Assembly (NCBI RefSeq): GCF_015767245.1
Contig: NZ_JADOTV010000001.1
Location: forward strand, 248,001 to 312,000
Origin: Aureivirga sp. CE67
Lineage (GTDB): Bacteria > Bacteroidota > Bacteroidia > Flavobacteriales > Flavobacteriaceae
Direction of reading: 5' to 3'
Length of the DNA stretch: 64,000 nucleotides
Under the pieces are notes generated by a model, which worked only from the letters and a program-made list of their open reading frames with translations, did not search any database and was not told the DNA's origin. The translations under genes were made by a program, and so were the position numbers. Shown here piece by piece: positions 41,707 to 50,058 of the stretch; within the stretch, counting starts at the first letter, position 1, and every line of letters begins with the position of its first letter.

Positions 41707-44361
41707 CAAACTATACTTCACTTTAAACATGATAATTCTTGACATAATATATTCTCTTGCATTAGATGATGAAAGTAAAGTCTGAAAATTTTGTTCTCTA
41801 TATTTTGTATCTAAAATATTTGTTGCATTTATCTCAAAAGCCCAAGCTGAATCTTCTTTTTGGTATTCTAAATTCGCATTCAGTACAGAAAAATTATTAG
41901 AATCATCCAAAACAGAATTTGAAACCGAATTAATACTATAATTTGCTTTAAAATTAAAAGATTTCAAGAAAAAATAATCTAAATCAAAACTCCATAAATT
42001 AGTAGAAATCGTTGTTTCAAGATTCGATTTTGCAAAAATTCGGTTTGTAAGAAAATTCACATTCAAATTTGGATATTTTTTAAAATTACTTCTCAAACTT
42101 GCTCCGTAACCAAAACTTTTATTTTCATTCTTAATTTTTTCTTCATTGATAAAACTATTATAAACATTATACCCTAAGTTTCCATTTATACTTGAATTAA
42201 ATTTCCACAATTTAAAATTCAAACCAGCCGTACCATTCAGATATTCATAATCATAAGAAGTAAAATTCAGACTAGAAATATAATCGATTCCTTGCATTTC
42301 GAAGAAATTTAAAAATGCTTTTTCCTTTCGGATATAATTCATCGAAGCATTCATTAAAAATGCTTTTTGAAAATTATGTTTCGAATATCTCCATTTAAAA
42401 TTATGAGTTATTTGATTTCTCAAGTCCGTAACTCCTCTAAAAACGGAATTAAAATTCCGCAATTGATTTCTATTTGAAAGTTTGGAAACATCCAAGAAAA
42501 AAGAAGAAGTTTTATAATCAAAAATCATTTTTTGATTTCTTGGCAACGTATATTTTATATTCAAATTTGGCAGAAAAACCAAAGGCTGCTTCGTTGTTTT
42601 GTTCGAATAATTTTCAACTTCAAAAAAATGTTTATGAATAAAAATAGAAGGTTTGAAAATAAAATTATTTATCAAAAATTTATATTCTAAACCTAAATGT
42701 ACATCCAGATTATTTAGCTTGGTTTGATTATCAAAATTTGCATCAAAAAAATCATGAATCGAATTATCTTCTAAAATTTGATACGTTTTTGTTTCAAAAT
42801 TACTTCTTGTATTTTCAATTCCAAAAGTTGTGTATAAATGCTGTTTATTTGTCAAAATCCAATAATGTTTCAACCTAGAATAAATAGAAATTTTATTAGT
42901 TTTCAGATCATTTCTCAAATCAGTTCTTTCTTCTTCTATTACCGGAATAAAAGAATTAAAATCATAATTCTCTGAATTCCAAAATTGATCATTTTTAGCA
43001 TTTTGATAATCTATTTTTGTAATCCATTTTAATTTATGTTTGGATTTAAAATCTTTATAAAACTTAAATTCATTCGCCCATTTCAGGTCTGAGTTTTGAA
43101 GATTTGAATTCAAATTTGAGTTTGTTTCACCAAAATTTGTATTTAAATTTTCTTGATTCTCAGCATCAAAATATTTTAATTTAGAATGATAATGAAATTC
43201 TGTATATGGATTCGAAATATATTTCAGTTCTGCTTTTCCAATCGCAAACAAATCTGAGTTTTCTAAGCTATTTAATCTTTTCTCTAATAGATTATTCGAA
43301 AAATATTTATTTGTATTTTCTTTTCTGCTTAAACTGTTCGATTTTGAAAAAATTCCATAAGTATTCAAATCTGTTTTTTCACTCAATTCTGAAGAAACAT
43401 TGAAGGAAGCAAATTGATAATTATTTTGATAAAAATCCTGATTTTGTAGGCTTTTCGTAAAAGATTCGTTGAAAATAGAACGTTGTAAATTTTTATCTTC
43501 CATAATTCTCAAACGTCCTCCTTCCAGATTAATATAGTCCAATAAAGTAAAAGATTTTGATCCAGAATTATTAAAATCTATAATGGAATTCACCCTAGTT
43601 TTCGGGCTATAATAAAATAATTTAGGTTGTATCTCATATTTATTTTCTATTCCAGGCCCTGCTTCTATTGTTCCAAAATAAAAATTCTTTTTATTCTTTT
43701 TCAACTTGATATTCATCACTAATTGTTCCGAATCTTCAACATTTTTTAAAAACGTTACTTCATTATAATTATCCAACATCGTAATACCAGCAACAGCATC
43801 TGCTGGTATATTATTCACAGCTATTTTGCTATCTCCTGTAAAAAACTTTTTTCCTTCAACTAAAACTTGATTAACTTTTTTTCCTTTTACAGTAACATTC
43901 CCTTCCTTATCTACATTGACCAAAGGAAGTTTTTTCAACACGTCTTTCAGCTTTCGTTCCGAGCCATCTGTATAAGAATCTGTATGAAATGAAACGGTAT
44001 CTTTTTTCTCAATTACAGCTTGCGTATATTCTAGTTTCACCTCGCCTAATTGCTCCGAAAGTTCTTTTAAAACAATGGTTTGAGTTTTATTTTTAATCGT
44101 GTTTAATGGAAAAGAATGCTTTTCATAACCTAAGAAAGTAACATTGATTGTATAATCTATTTTAGATTTCAGATGTAATTCAAAATAACCTTTTTCATCT
44201 GTAATGGTAAATTTTGGAGAATCTTCTTTACTCTCCGTATAAACTGTAGCAAATTCTAAAGGGTTTTGAAGCGTATCTCTAACAAAACCCTCTAGTTTTA
44301 TTTGTTGTCCAAAAGAATAAATTCCTATAAAAAGGAAAATAGCTAAAAATATTTTTTGCAT
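41704..44361 (-). CDS. Outer membrane receptor with CarboxypepD_reg-like domain (TonB-dependent type)
   Basis: The ATG at 44361 (MQKIFLAIFLFIGIYSFG) gives an 885-residue protein with signal peptide. Residues 20-105 form the CarboxypepD_reg-like domain (KLEGFVRDTLQNPLEFATVY ... FTITDEKGYFELHLKS). A plug-like region (LKDVLKKLPLVNVDKEGNVT, VLVEGKKFFTGDSKIAVNNI) follows, then a long beta-barrel rich in Asn, Phe, Tyr and Lys with a weak C-terminal strand (YIMSRIIMFKVKYSL). This family is often paired with a GLPGLI protein, as here: the GLPGLI gene ends 5 bp upstream. Both probably work together at the outer membrane; the substrate is unknown. No TonB box was identified. Confidence 0.88.
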   Translation of the reverse strand: MQKIFLAIFLFIGIYSFGQQIKLEGFVRDTLQNPLEFATVYTESKEDSPKFTITDEKGYFELHLKSKIDYTINVTFLGYEKHSFPLNTIKNKTQTIVLKELSEQLGEVKLEYTQAVIEKKDTVSFHTDSYTDGSERKLKDVLKKLPLVNVDKEGNVTVKGKKVNQVLVEGKKFFTGDSKIAVNNIPADAVAGITMLDNYNEVTFLKNVEDSEQLVMNIKLKKNKKNFYFGTIEAGPGIENKYEIQPKLFYYSPKTRVNSIIDFNNSGSKSFTLLDYINLEGGRLRIMEDKNLQRSIFNESFTKSLQNQDFYQNNYQFASFNVSSELSEKTDLNTYGIFSKSNSLSRKENTNKYFSNNLLEKRLNSLENSDLFAIGKAELKYISNPYTEFHYHSKLKYFDAENQENLNTNFGETNSNLNSNLQNSDLKWANEFKFYKDFKSKHKLKWITKIDYQNAKNDQFWNSENYDFNSFIPVIEEERTDLRNDLKTNKISIYSRLKHYWILTNKQHLYTTFGIENTRSNFETKTYQILEDNSIHDFFDANFDNQTKLNNLDVHLGLEYKFLINNFIFKPSIFIHKHFFEVENYSNKTTKQPLVFLPNLNIKYTLPRNQKMIFDYKTSSFFLDVSKLSNRNQLRNFNSVFRGVTDLRNQITHNFKWRYSKHNFQKAFLMNASMNYIRKEKAFLNFFEMQGIDYISSLNFTSYDYEYLNGTAGLNFKLWKFNSSINGNLGYNVYNSFINEEKIKNENKSFGYGASLRSNFKKYPNLNVNFLTNRIFAKSNLETTISTNLWSFDLDYFFLKSFNFKANYSINSVSNSVLDDSNNFSVLNANLEYQKEDSAWAFEINATNILDTKYREQNFQTLLSSSNAREYIMSRIIMFKVKYSL

Positions 44362-44366
44362 CAAAT

Positions 44367-45089
44367 TTACATTTTCTTCAATAATTCAGTGAAGAACTGT
44401 TCACTTTCCTTATCAAATTCTTCCCTTGACACTTTCCTTCCTTTTGTAGGTTTATTGATTTTAAATTTTGGTGTTTTTTTATAAAACTTAATCTTTGTAG
44501 CAATAAAATAGATGTCTCCACTTTGAGATTCTAAAACCAAACCTGGAAGCTCATCATATCCTGCTGGTCCGAAAGATCCAGGGATTTCTGGTGTAAACCA
44601 AACAATCATTTTTACTTTTTCACGCTTCAAACCTTCTTGTGGTTTTTTAGAATCAAACACTGCTGCCATTTTAGTTCCAATAGCTTTGAAAGCTGTATAT
44701 CCACTAATTACTTTTTTTTCATTTGTAATTTCCCATTCCCAAGATTTCATAGGTTGAGAAATTATAAGTAATTCTCCTCTATTTTTATTTTGATGTAATT
44801 TCTCTTTAGTCTTCAAATTTTTATAAATATTTCCTCTACCGCCACCTTTTGTAATTATCCTACGATTACCTTCTTCTACTGCTAAAGATTTATCAAAATA
44901 AAAAATAGATTCTTGACCTATAACTTTTAATATATAATCGTATTCATAATAGATTTTTGGAGGATTAGTAGATAGGTCGTTTTCTTTTTTTTCACCCTTT
45001 TTATAAATTACTTCAAAAGAAGCATTTTGAGAAAAAGAATTATTTATAAACAAGACTATCAACCCGATAAAAAGAAATGTTTTTTTCAT
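44367..45089 (-). CDS. GLPGLI family protein
   Basis: The 240-residue protein has a signal peptide (MKKTFLFIGLIVLFINNSFS) and a periplasmic beta-rich domain. The family motif appears as DELPGLVLESQSGDIYFIAT, where the usual GLPGLI is ELPGLV; WFTPEIPGSFGPAGYDELPG before it is also typical. Members occur next to CarboxypepD_reg-like outer membrane proteins, as here. Function is unknown; it may process or bind the same ligand. It is the first gene of the two-gene unit. Confidence 0.92.
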   Translation of the reverse strand: MKKTFLFIGLIVLFINNSFSQNASFEVIYKKGEKKENDLSTNPPKIYYEYDYILKVIGQESIFYFDKSLAVEEGNRRIITKGGGRGNIYKNLKTKEKLHQNKNRGELLIISQPMKSWEWEITNEKKVISGYTAFKAIGTKMAAVFDSKKPQEGLKREKVKMIVWFTPEIPGSFGPAGYDELPGLVLESQSGDIYFIATKIKFYKKTPKFKINKPTKGRKVSREEFDKESEQFFTELLKKM

Positions 45090-45122
45090 GTATTTTTTTT
45101 AGAAACATAAATCTATAAAAAA

Positions 45123-45632
45123 TCATCGACTTTTCAACAGTAAATTTTCCAACTCCTCCAAGCCAGAAAAACCAATAAATAATCCCTCATTTCTTTCATC
45201 TATTTTATTATTGGAAAAGTATTGACTCCAACCTTTTTCGTTTTGATAACAGAAGGTTTTCTTTTGATATTTTACACAAAATCCTAACTCAATTAAAGTT
45301 CCGGAAGCTCCGCCAAAGGCTAACACTAAATCTGCGGAACTTATGATGATTGAGTTTCGCATTTCGCCTAAACCTGTTCGGATGGTGATGTCTAAAAAAT
45401 CATTAGCTAATTTTGTATCTTTTTCTGGGAGAATTCCTACAACTTTTGCTTTTCTATTTTCGTTTTCAAAAACACCTTTAGAAACTGCTTCCATCACGCC
45501 GCCTTTTCCTCCATTTAGAATATTGACTTCATATTTTGAAAGCATCTTTCCTACTTGGTAAACAAAATCGTAAAGTTCTTTGGAACATAAATCTTGATTT
45601 ACACCGATTATTGCAATTTGTAGATTTTTCAT
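45123..45632 (-). CDS. LOG-like (TIGR00725-type) SLOG protein
   Basis: The 169-residue cytoplasmic protein has QIAIIGVNQDLCSKELYDFV, the Gly-rich loop ILNGGKGGVMEAVSKGVFEN and the second loop LVLAFGGASGTLIELGFCVK. Those loops match the nucleotide-binding and catalytic-type positions of LOG-like proteins, with AFGGASGT in place of the LOG PGGxGT. I compare it with the TIGR00725 group, whose function is unsettled. It is the second SLOG-like gene in the window (see 3379-3795). The upstream region is repeat A copy 2. Confidence 0.75.
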   Translation of the reverse strand: MKNLQIAIIGVNQDLCSKELYDFVYQVGKMLSKYEVNILNGGKGGVMEAVSKGVFENENRKAKVVGILPEKDTKLANDFLDITIRTGLGEMRNSIIISSADLVLAFGGASGTLIELGFCVKYQKKTFCYQNEKGWSQYFSNNKIDERNEGLFIGFSGLEELENLLLKSR

Positions 45633-45666
45633 TTGGTTGTTTTACGGTAAGTTACAATTTATCTGA

Positions 45667-45795
45667 AAACTGCGCTAGGGATAGAGGCATTTGTTGGAGC
45701 TCTTTTGGCTGCCTGCATTTTTGCAGCCAAAAAGCGACTGCCGAAAGCCCGACATTTTTTCTTTTTTGGCAAAAAAAGAAAGGAATGGAGCGCCC
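45667..45795 (-). repeat. Intergenic repeat A, copy 2
   Basis: Reverse complement of 11727-11855 with few changes; starts AAACTGCGCTAGGGATAGAG and ends GGAATGGAGCGCCC. It ends 3 bp before the stop of the CYTH gene, so it also forms that gene's 3' flank. Confidence 0.85.
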
Positions 45796-45798
45796 TGA

Positions 45799-46308
45799 TT
45801 ATTTTGAGTATCCTGTTTCTATCAAATTAGTTTTTGGAATTTCTAATTCTTCTAACAATTGATGGCATTGTCTTTTCAGCTCTTCATTAGTGAATTTATT
45901 TTGAAAATCCATCGCTTCTATTTCTAGATATTTTTCTTCATTCGGAAGTAAATCCAAATGTATTTTTATGTTTTTTAGAATGTAAATCTTCCTTCTTTTT
46001 TCAATTATGGCAAGTTTCTTATGTTTCTCAAACAATTCTTTTATTTGTTCTTTACTCGGATTTTTATCATATCTGTACACGATAGTTTTCTCAGAATCTT
46101 GTTCTTTAATCCTTTGATAATGTGCAATTACATTTTCGATATTTCCAAGTCGAAGTTTCAATTTCCCGCTATCTCCCTGAAAATATTGATCTTTTTGAAA
46201 ATCTTCTCCTTTATATTCTGCTTTTAAATATTTTAATTTCTCTTCGATTTCTGATAAAGAAGAAATTTTAGCTTTTACGGTAAAGTCTTTATAATTTAAT
46301 TTTTGCAT
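45799..46308 (-). CDS. CYTH-domain protein (class IV adenylate cyclase-like)
   Basis: The 169-residue protein has the beta-tunnel order of CYTH enzymes: KDFTVKAKISSLSEIEEKLK, KDQYFQGDSGKLKLRLGNIE, YQRIKEQDSEKTIVYRYD, IEKRRKIYILKNIKIHLDLL and KYLEIEAMDFQNKF. The N-terminal ExExK motif is degenerate (FTVKAK), while the later Arg/Lys and the paired acidic residues (LEIEA) are kept. These proteins act on triphosphates or make cAMP; which applies here cannot be read. It is cytoplasmic and stands alone, with a terminator toward the beta-helix gene. Confidence 0.75.
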   Translation of the reverse strand: MQKLNYKDFTVKAKISSLSEIEEKLKYLKAEYKGEDFQKDQYFQGDSGKLKLRLGNIENVIAHYQRIKEQDSEKTIVYRYDKNPSKEQIKELFEKHKKLAIIEKRRKIYILKNIKIHLDLLPNEEKYLEIEAMDFQNKFTNEELKRQCHQLLEELEIPKTNLIETGYSK

Positions 46309-46319
46309 ATTCCTAAAAT

Positions 46320-46355
46320 AAAAAAGGCTCTGAAAATATTCAAAGCCTTTTTTTT
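46320..46355. terminator. Hairpin terminator between the CYTH and beta-helix genes
   Basis: AAAAAGGCTCTG / CAAAGCCTTTTT with a T-run on the plus strand. On the minus strand it lies downstream of the beta-helix gene stop at 46379. Confidence 0.75.
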
Positions 46356-46378
46356 ATGTTTCATTTCTTTATATGATT

Positions 46379-47911
46379 TTATTCTTCCGAATCATCCAAA
46401 AGTTGGTGTTGGTAAGCTCCTATATCGGGATTTGCGGTACGATCCACACCTAAAATATCAAATGGAACTTGCTGCGCTGTTTGCTGATCTGCTTTGTCCA
46501 CTACTGGAGAATCTTGCCCGATTACCAATTCGTTTTCATAAGGATCTTTAAACATTGGTTTTTCGTTGAAAATATTATCTTGATAATGTTCAAGGTCTGA
46601 GAAATTATATTCTGGAATTTCAGCATAATTCCCTCCAACATCGTTGAACTGAATTAAATTGTTCTTGAAATTATATCCAAATAATGTTTCCTCTACTCTA
46701 TCAACAATCAGTTCAATATTACTACTTCCAGAGATGATACAGTTTGTGAAATTTGCTTCGTATAAATCTTTTGCAATTTTCGTTTCTATTCCATTTTCTA
46801 CCACTGTATAATAATTATTGACTAAAACTGCTGGAAATTGGCGCAGACCACTTCTCCAATAATTTGCGAAAGTACATTGTTTGAAATTATAAGTTCCTCC
46901 GATAGTTGCTGCTAAAGAAGCATTTCCACTATTATTAATCACAAGGTTTTCTCCAAGAATATTCGCTTCTCTTGCTAAAATTCCGTAGTTGGTATTGTTG
47001 TAAATCTGTGTGTTTTTAATAGTTAAATTAGGATCCACTCCGTTTCCGTTAGAATCAATCAATAGTCCGATTGTTGCATTTTTAATCACTGTATGATTAA
47101 TCTGGTTATCCTGACTTCCTTCTCTTAGCCAAATTGCTCCCCATTGTCCTGCAACATCACTCAAAGCTGGCTCAAGACGATCTCCTTCAATCATAATTTG
47201 ATTTTCTAGAGTTCCGTTCATGTGCACAGAAGCTTGATTAGAAACCATCAGACCCGAGTTGGCGTGGAAATGAATTTTCGCTCCTTCTTCTACTGTAAGA
47301 TTTCCACCTTCAGGAACTGCTGCATAACCGTAGACAACATAAGGTTTTTCATCATTCCAAGTAGCATTTTGATCTAAATAAAAACCTTGAATACTTATTT
47401 CTTCTCCATCCGCATCTGTTCCGATTGGAATTGTTTCAATCATTCCTTCTGCATTTTTAGAAGGATAAAGGAAATGTGCATCTTGTACAAGCGTCACCAA
47501 TTTCACATCTTGCTGAAAAGCTTGGCTATCAAAAATAAGAGAATCGGTATAAATAGGGTCTGTTACTGCGTTATAATCAATTGTTGTTTCGATAAACACG
47601 AAAATACTGTCCTTTGCTAGGATTTCTATATTTTCAAAACTTTTTCCTGGAATTCCGTCTACATTAATTCTATAGTTTGAATTTTCTCCTCTTCCTAAGC
47701 GAATTGAAGGAATAAAAATATCTTCCGAACTATTATTGTAAACTTTAAGATTGTATGTACTAGAACCAATATTTGTAAAAACAGTATCTAGGTAAACGGT
47801 GTCTTTTGAAAATCCTAGTCTACTATTATTTTGAACTGTCTCAAAATCTTTTCTACAAGAACCCAAAAACAATAAAGATATAATGGCTAAAAAAGCAAAA
47901 ATTTGTTTCAT
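46379..47911 (-). CDS. Right-handed parallel beta-helix lipoprotein
   Basis: The 510-residue protein has a lipoprotein signal (MKQIFAFLAIISLLFLGSC, Cys19). Residues 20-160 are a beta-sandwich with FSKDTVYLDTVFTNIGSSTY. From about 190 a solenoid follows: GGNLTVEEGAKIHFHANSGL, SVHMNGTLENQIMIEGD, NQINHTVIKNATIGLLIDSN, NLTIKNTQIYNNTNYGILAR. The end has PVVDKADQQTAQQVPFDILG and DRTANPDIGAYQHQ, a phrase typical of bacteroidetal beta-helix proteins. It is likely an outer membrane lipoprotein; catalytic residues for polysaccharide lyase activity could not be identified. Confidence 0.85.
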   Translation of the reverse strand: MKQIFAFLAIISLLFLGSCRKDFETVQNNSRLGFSKDTVYLDTVFTNIGSSTYNLKVYNNSSEDIFIPSIRLGRGENSNYRINVDGIPGKSFENIEILAKDSIFVFIETTIDYNAVTDPIYTDSLIFDSQAFQQDVKLVTLVQDAHFLYPSKNAEGMIETIPIGTDADGEEISIQGFYLDQNATWNDEKPYVVYGYAAVPEGGNLTVEEGAKIHFHANSGLMVSNQASVHMNGTLENQIMIEGDRLEPALSDVAGQWGAIWLREGSQDNQINHTVIKNATIGLLIDSNGNGVDPNLTIKNTQIYNNTNYGILAREANILGENLVINNSGNASLAATIGGTYNFKQCTFANYWRSGLRQFPAVLVNNYYTVVENGIETKIAKDLYEANFTNCIISGSSNIELIVDRVEETLFGYNFKNNLIQFNDVGGNYAEIPEYNFSDLEHYQDNIFNEKPMFKDPYENELVIGQDSPVVDKADQQTAQQVPFDILGVDRTANPDIGAYQHQLLDDSEE

Positions 47912-47973
47912 ATGAATATAAGTTTCATAGCTATAAACTATGTAAGGTATTTTTTATTGTAAAAATTACAAAA

Positions 47974-48061
47974 AGAAATCACATTCCTTGAAGTAGTGTA
48001 GAATGAACTCATTTAAACTTTTTAACTCAAAATTCGTTTAAACGAGTTCAATGTGATTTCT
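47974..48061. other. Large nested stem-loop between two minus-strand genes
   Basis: The outer arms AGAAATCACATT (47974-47985) / AATGTGATTTCT (48050-48061) enclose the inner arms GAACTCATTTAAAC (48005-48018) / GTTTAAACGAGTTC (48036-48049, one mismatch). There is no T-run on either side, so it is not a standard terminator. It lies between the glutaminyl cyclase gene and the beta-helix gene. Confidence 0.7.
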
Positions 48062-48074
48062 GTGTATATCTTAA

Positions 48075-49106
48075 TTATCTTTTCTTTAATTTGATTTCGA
48101 AAAGCTTATCCCAACGTTTTCCAGTAACAAACAGACGATCATTTTCTTTATCATAAGCAATTCCGTTTAATACATCGTCTTGCTTGTCTTTGATATTCAT
48201 TTTCTCTGCTAATTTTGTCATGTTTGCAACAGCTTCAATCGCTCCAGTTTCTTCATTAATAATAAGAATAGAGTTTTGTTGCCAAACGTTTGCATAAATT
48301 TTTCCTTTTACATATTCAAGTTCGTTGATTTTTTCAACTTTTCTTGTATTTGTATAAGCTTCAATATATCCTTCTTCTTTTTGGTTTTCTCCATTTAAGA
48401 ACCAAATCTTCTCTGTTCCGTCTGATTTGATTAATTTCTTTCCGTCATTTGTTAATCCCCAACCTTCACGGCTTTGTCCATACTTAAAAGTACCTTCTTC
48501 TTCAAAAGTTTCAAGATTACGAACAAATCCGATTCCTTTTTTCCAAGTTAATTGGAATATTTTGTCATTAAAAATTGTAATTCCTTCTCCAAAATACTGT
48601 TTAGGTAAATCGTATTGTTCTAAAACTTTTCCTGTTTTAAGCTCCACTTTTCTTACAGAAGATTCTCCATACTGTCCAGTTCCTTCATATAAGAAACCAT
48701 CTCTATATTCTAAACCTTGCGTATATGCTTTAGGATCGTGAGGGTATACATTTACAATTTCAAAATCCATTACTAAAAACGGTGTACTACTTAAGAAATA
48801 AGCAGTATTTACTAATTTTTTAGTTTTATTTTCATAGAAAACTACTGCCGAAATAGCGTGTTTTCCAAGCTTATATCCATTAATATCTACTAGCGTTGAA
48901 GTTCCTTTAGCCATCGGTAATTTTTTACCATCAATACTAAATTGAACAGAGTCAACAGGTTGATTATTCTCTTCATTTATGCTTAAATTTAACGCTTTAT
49001 TCGTTTGTATTTTTTTCGGTGCAGTAAGTTTAAATTTATATTCCTTTGTACATGAAGCAAATAGCATTGCAGCTACTCCAACAGTAAATAAATATTTAAT
49101 AGACAT
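48075..49106 (-). CDS. Glutaminyl-peptide cyclotransferase (plant/bacterial type)
   Basis: The 343-residue protein is a lipoprotein (MSIKYLFTVGVAAMLFASC, Cys19) with an N-terminal Ig-like part (residues 25-110) and a five-blade propeller beginning PHDPKAYTQGLEYRDGFLYE, followed by GTGQYGESSVRKVELKTGKV, KIFQLTWKKGIGFV, FKYGQSREGWGLTNDG and VLNGIAYDKENDRLFVTGK. The 'YTQGL...LYEGTG.YG.S' block is the family hallmark. It turns N-terminal Gln into pyroglutamate, here outside the cytoplasm, which fits the known pyroglutamate N-termini of many exported Bacteroidota proteins. Confidence 0.93.
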   Translation of the reverse strand: MSIKYLFTVGVAAMLFASCTKEYKFKLTAPKKIQTNKALNLSINEENNQPVDSVQFSIDGKKLPMAKGTSTLVDINGYKLGKHAISAVVFYENKTKKLVNTAYFLSSTPFLVMDFEIVNVYPHDPKAYTQGLEYRDGFLYEGTGQYGESSVRKVELKTGKVLEQYDLPKQYFGEGITIFNDKIFQLTWKKGIGFVRNLETFEEEGTFKYGQSREGWGLTNDGKKLIKSDGTEKIWFLNGENQKEEGYIEAYTNTRKVEKINELEYVKGKIYANVWQQNSILIINEETGAIEAVANMTKLAEKMNIKDKQDDVLNGIAYDKENDRLFVTGKRWDKLFEIKLKKR

Positions 49107-49160
49107 AATTTATTGTGTGTTAATCTTTTGATTTTAGTAAATAAAATTCTTTTTATTTGT

Positions 49161-49189
49161 TTGTCGTTTCAAAAATATGATTAAATTTG
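49161..49189 (+). promoter_or_regulatory. Promoter of rpmE2
   Basis: TTG (49161-49163), 18 bp, then TAAATTTG (49182-49189); a good match to the Bacteroidota TTG/TAnnTTTG promoter. The predicted leader is about 35 nt. Confidence 0.7.
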
Positions 49190-49228
49190 CAGTCTGAAAA
49201 ATAAATATACACTTAAAAACGAGTTCAG

Positions 49229-49480
49229 ATGAAAAAAGGTATACATCCAGAAAACTATAGAATGATTGCATTTAAAGATATGTCAAATGGAGACGTGTTT
49301 TTAACTCGTTCTGTTGCTAACACAAAGGAAACTATCGAGATTGATGGAGTTGAATATCCTTTGATGAAATTAGATATCTCGAGAACATCTCACCCATTCT
49401 ATACTGGTAAAACGAAACTTATTGATACTGCAGGACGTATTGATAAATTCAAATCTAAATATGCTAAGTTTAAAAAATAA
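49229..49480 (+). CDS. rpmE2: 50S ribosomal protein L31 type B
   Basis: The 83-residue protein (MKKGIHPENYRMIAFKDMSN) has the type B (YkgM-like) pattern: no Cys pairs for zinc, the family motif SRTSHPFYTGKTKLIDTAGR and a basic end (KFKSKYAKFKK). It belongs to the 50S central protuberance. Zinc-free L31 in many bacteria replaces the zinc form under zinc limitation, but in Bacteroidota it is often the only L31. It is monocistronic, with its own promoter and terminator. Confidence 0.97.
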   Translation: MKKGIHPENYRMIAFKDMSNGDVFLTRSVANTKETIEIDGVEYPLMKLDISRTSHPFYTGKTKLIDTAGRIDKFKSKYAKFKK

Positions 49481-49504
49481 TTTAAACTTTGATAACTTAT
49501 TACA

Positions 49505-49533
49505 GAAAGCCTTCAGTTTTGGAGGCTTTTTTG
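49505..49533 (+). terminator. rpmE2 terminator
   Basis: AAAGCCTTC / GGAGGCTTT with a loop AGTTTT and a T-run. Confidence 0.75.
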
Positions 49534-49604
49534 TTACTTTAATTTAAAAGAGATTAAAATTATCATATTTTCAAAAAAATGCGATAATTTTACATATACA
49601 TTGG

Positions 49605-49652
49605 TTTTATGATTTATGTCATAAAACTGACTTCTTATAGGTCGTACCTTTA
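49605..49652 (+). promoter_or_regulatory. CRP/FNR-type palindrome and promoter core of copper-uptake unit
   Basis: A perfect palindrome TTTTATGA-TTTATG-TCATAAAA (49605-49626, centre 49615.5) is followed by TACCTTTA (49645-49652). The distance from palindrome centre to the core's first T is 29.5 bp, the same as at the nos operon (53832-53876). If +1 is about 12 bp into the core's right side, the site is centred near -41.5, the usual place for class II activation. Confidence 0.7.
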
Positions 49653-49656
49653 CAAC

Positions 49657-50058
49657 GTGAAAACTAAAAGACTACATAGCATCCTTTCTATCTTTATATC
49701 GTTTAGTATTTTATTCTACTCGATACAAAGCGCTATTATCATTAGTTCTTTTTATTTAAACCAAGAATACATTGCAAAAACCCTTTGTATTCAGAAAGAC
49801 AACCAACAAGGTTGTAACGGAAAATGTCATTTAATGAAAACCTTAAATGATAATTTTCAACAACAGGATTTACAAAATCCGGAGCAAGAAAAAAATGAAA
49901 ACTTTCCTGTACTTCGAATGCAACTTCCAGAAGTAATGGAAATCACTTTTCACTCTATTATAAAAAATACTACCAAAACATTTTTCTCTAAGAACAATTC
50001 TTGGAAAAACTGTTTACTTCTAGTAGATATTCCACCTCCAAAAGTTTCTTTAGCATAA
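49657..50058 (+). CDS. Cys-rich small membrane protein with CNGKCHL motif (copper-linked)
   Basis: The frame is open from an ATG at 49609, but that codon lies inside the palindrome and promoter, so the GTG at 49657 (VKTKRLHSILSIFISFSILF) is the likely start, about at +1 of the predicted transcript. The product is about 133 residues with one N-terminal membrane segment (residues 8-32), then NQEYIAKTLCIQKDNQQGC and the phrase CNGKCHLMKTL, followed by a polar Gln/Glu-rich stretch and a C-terminal VDIPPPKVSLA. The three Cys and His can bind copper. Similar 'CNG.CHL' proteins sit near copper receptors in flavobacteria, from memory. Location: inner membrane with the Cys-rich part in the periplasm. 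Confidence 0.6.
   Translation: MKTKRLHSILSIFISFSILFYSIQSAIIISSFYLNQEYIAKTLCIQKDNQQGCNGKCHLMKTLNDNFQQQDLQNPEQEKNENFPVLRMQLPEVMEITFHSIIKNTTKTFFSKNNSWKNCLLLVDIPPPKVSLA

Noticed and set aside
49609-49656. ATG 49609 as start of the CNGKCHL protein
   Set aside because: It lies inside the FNR-type palindrome and upstream of the predicted promoter core.
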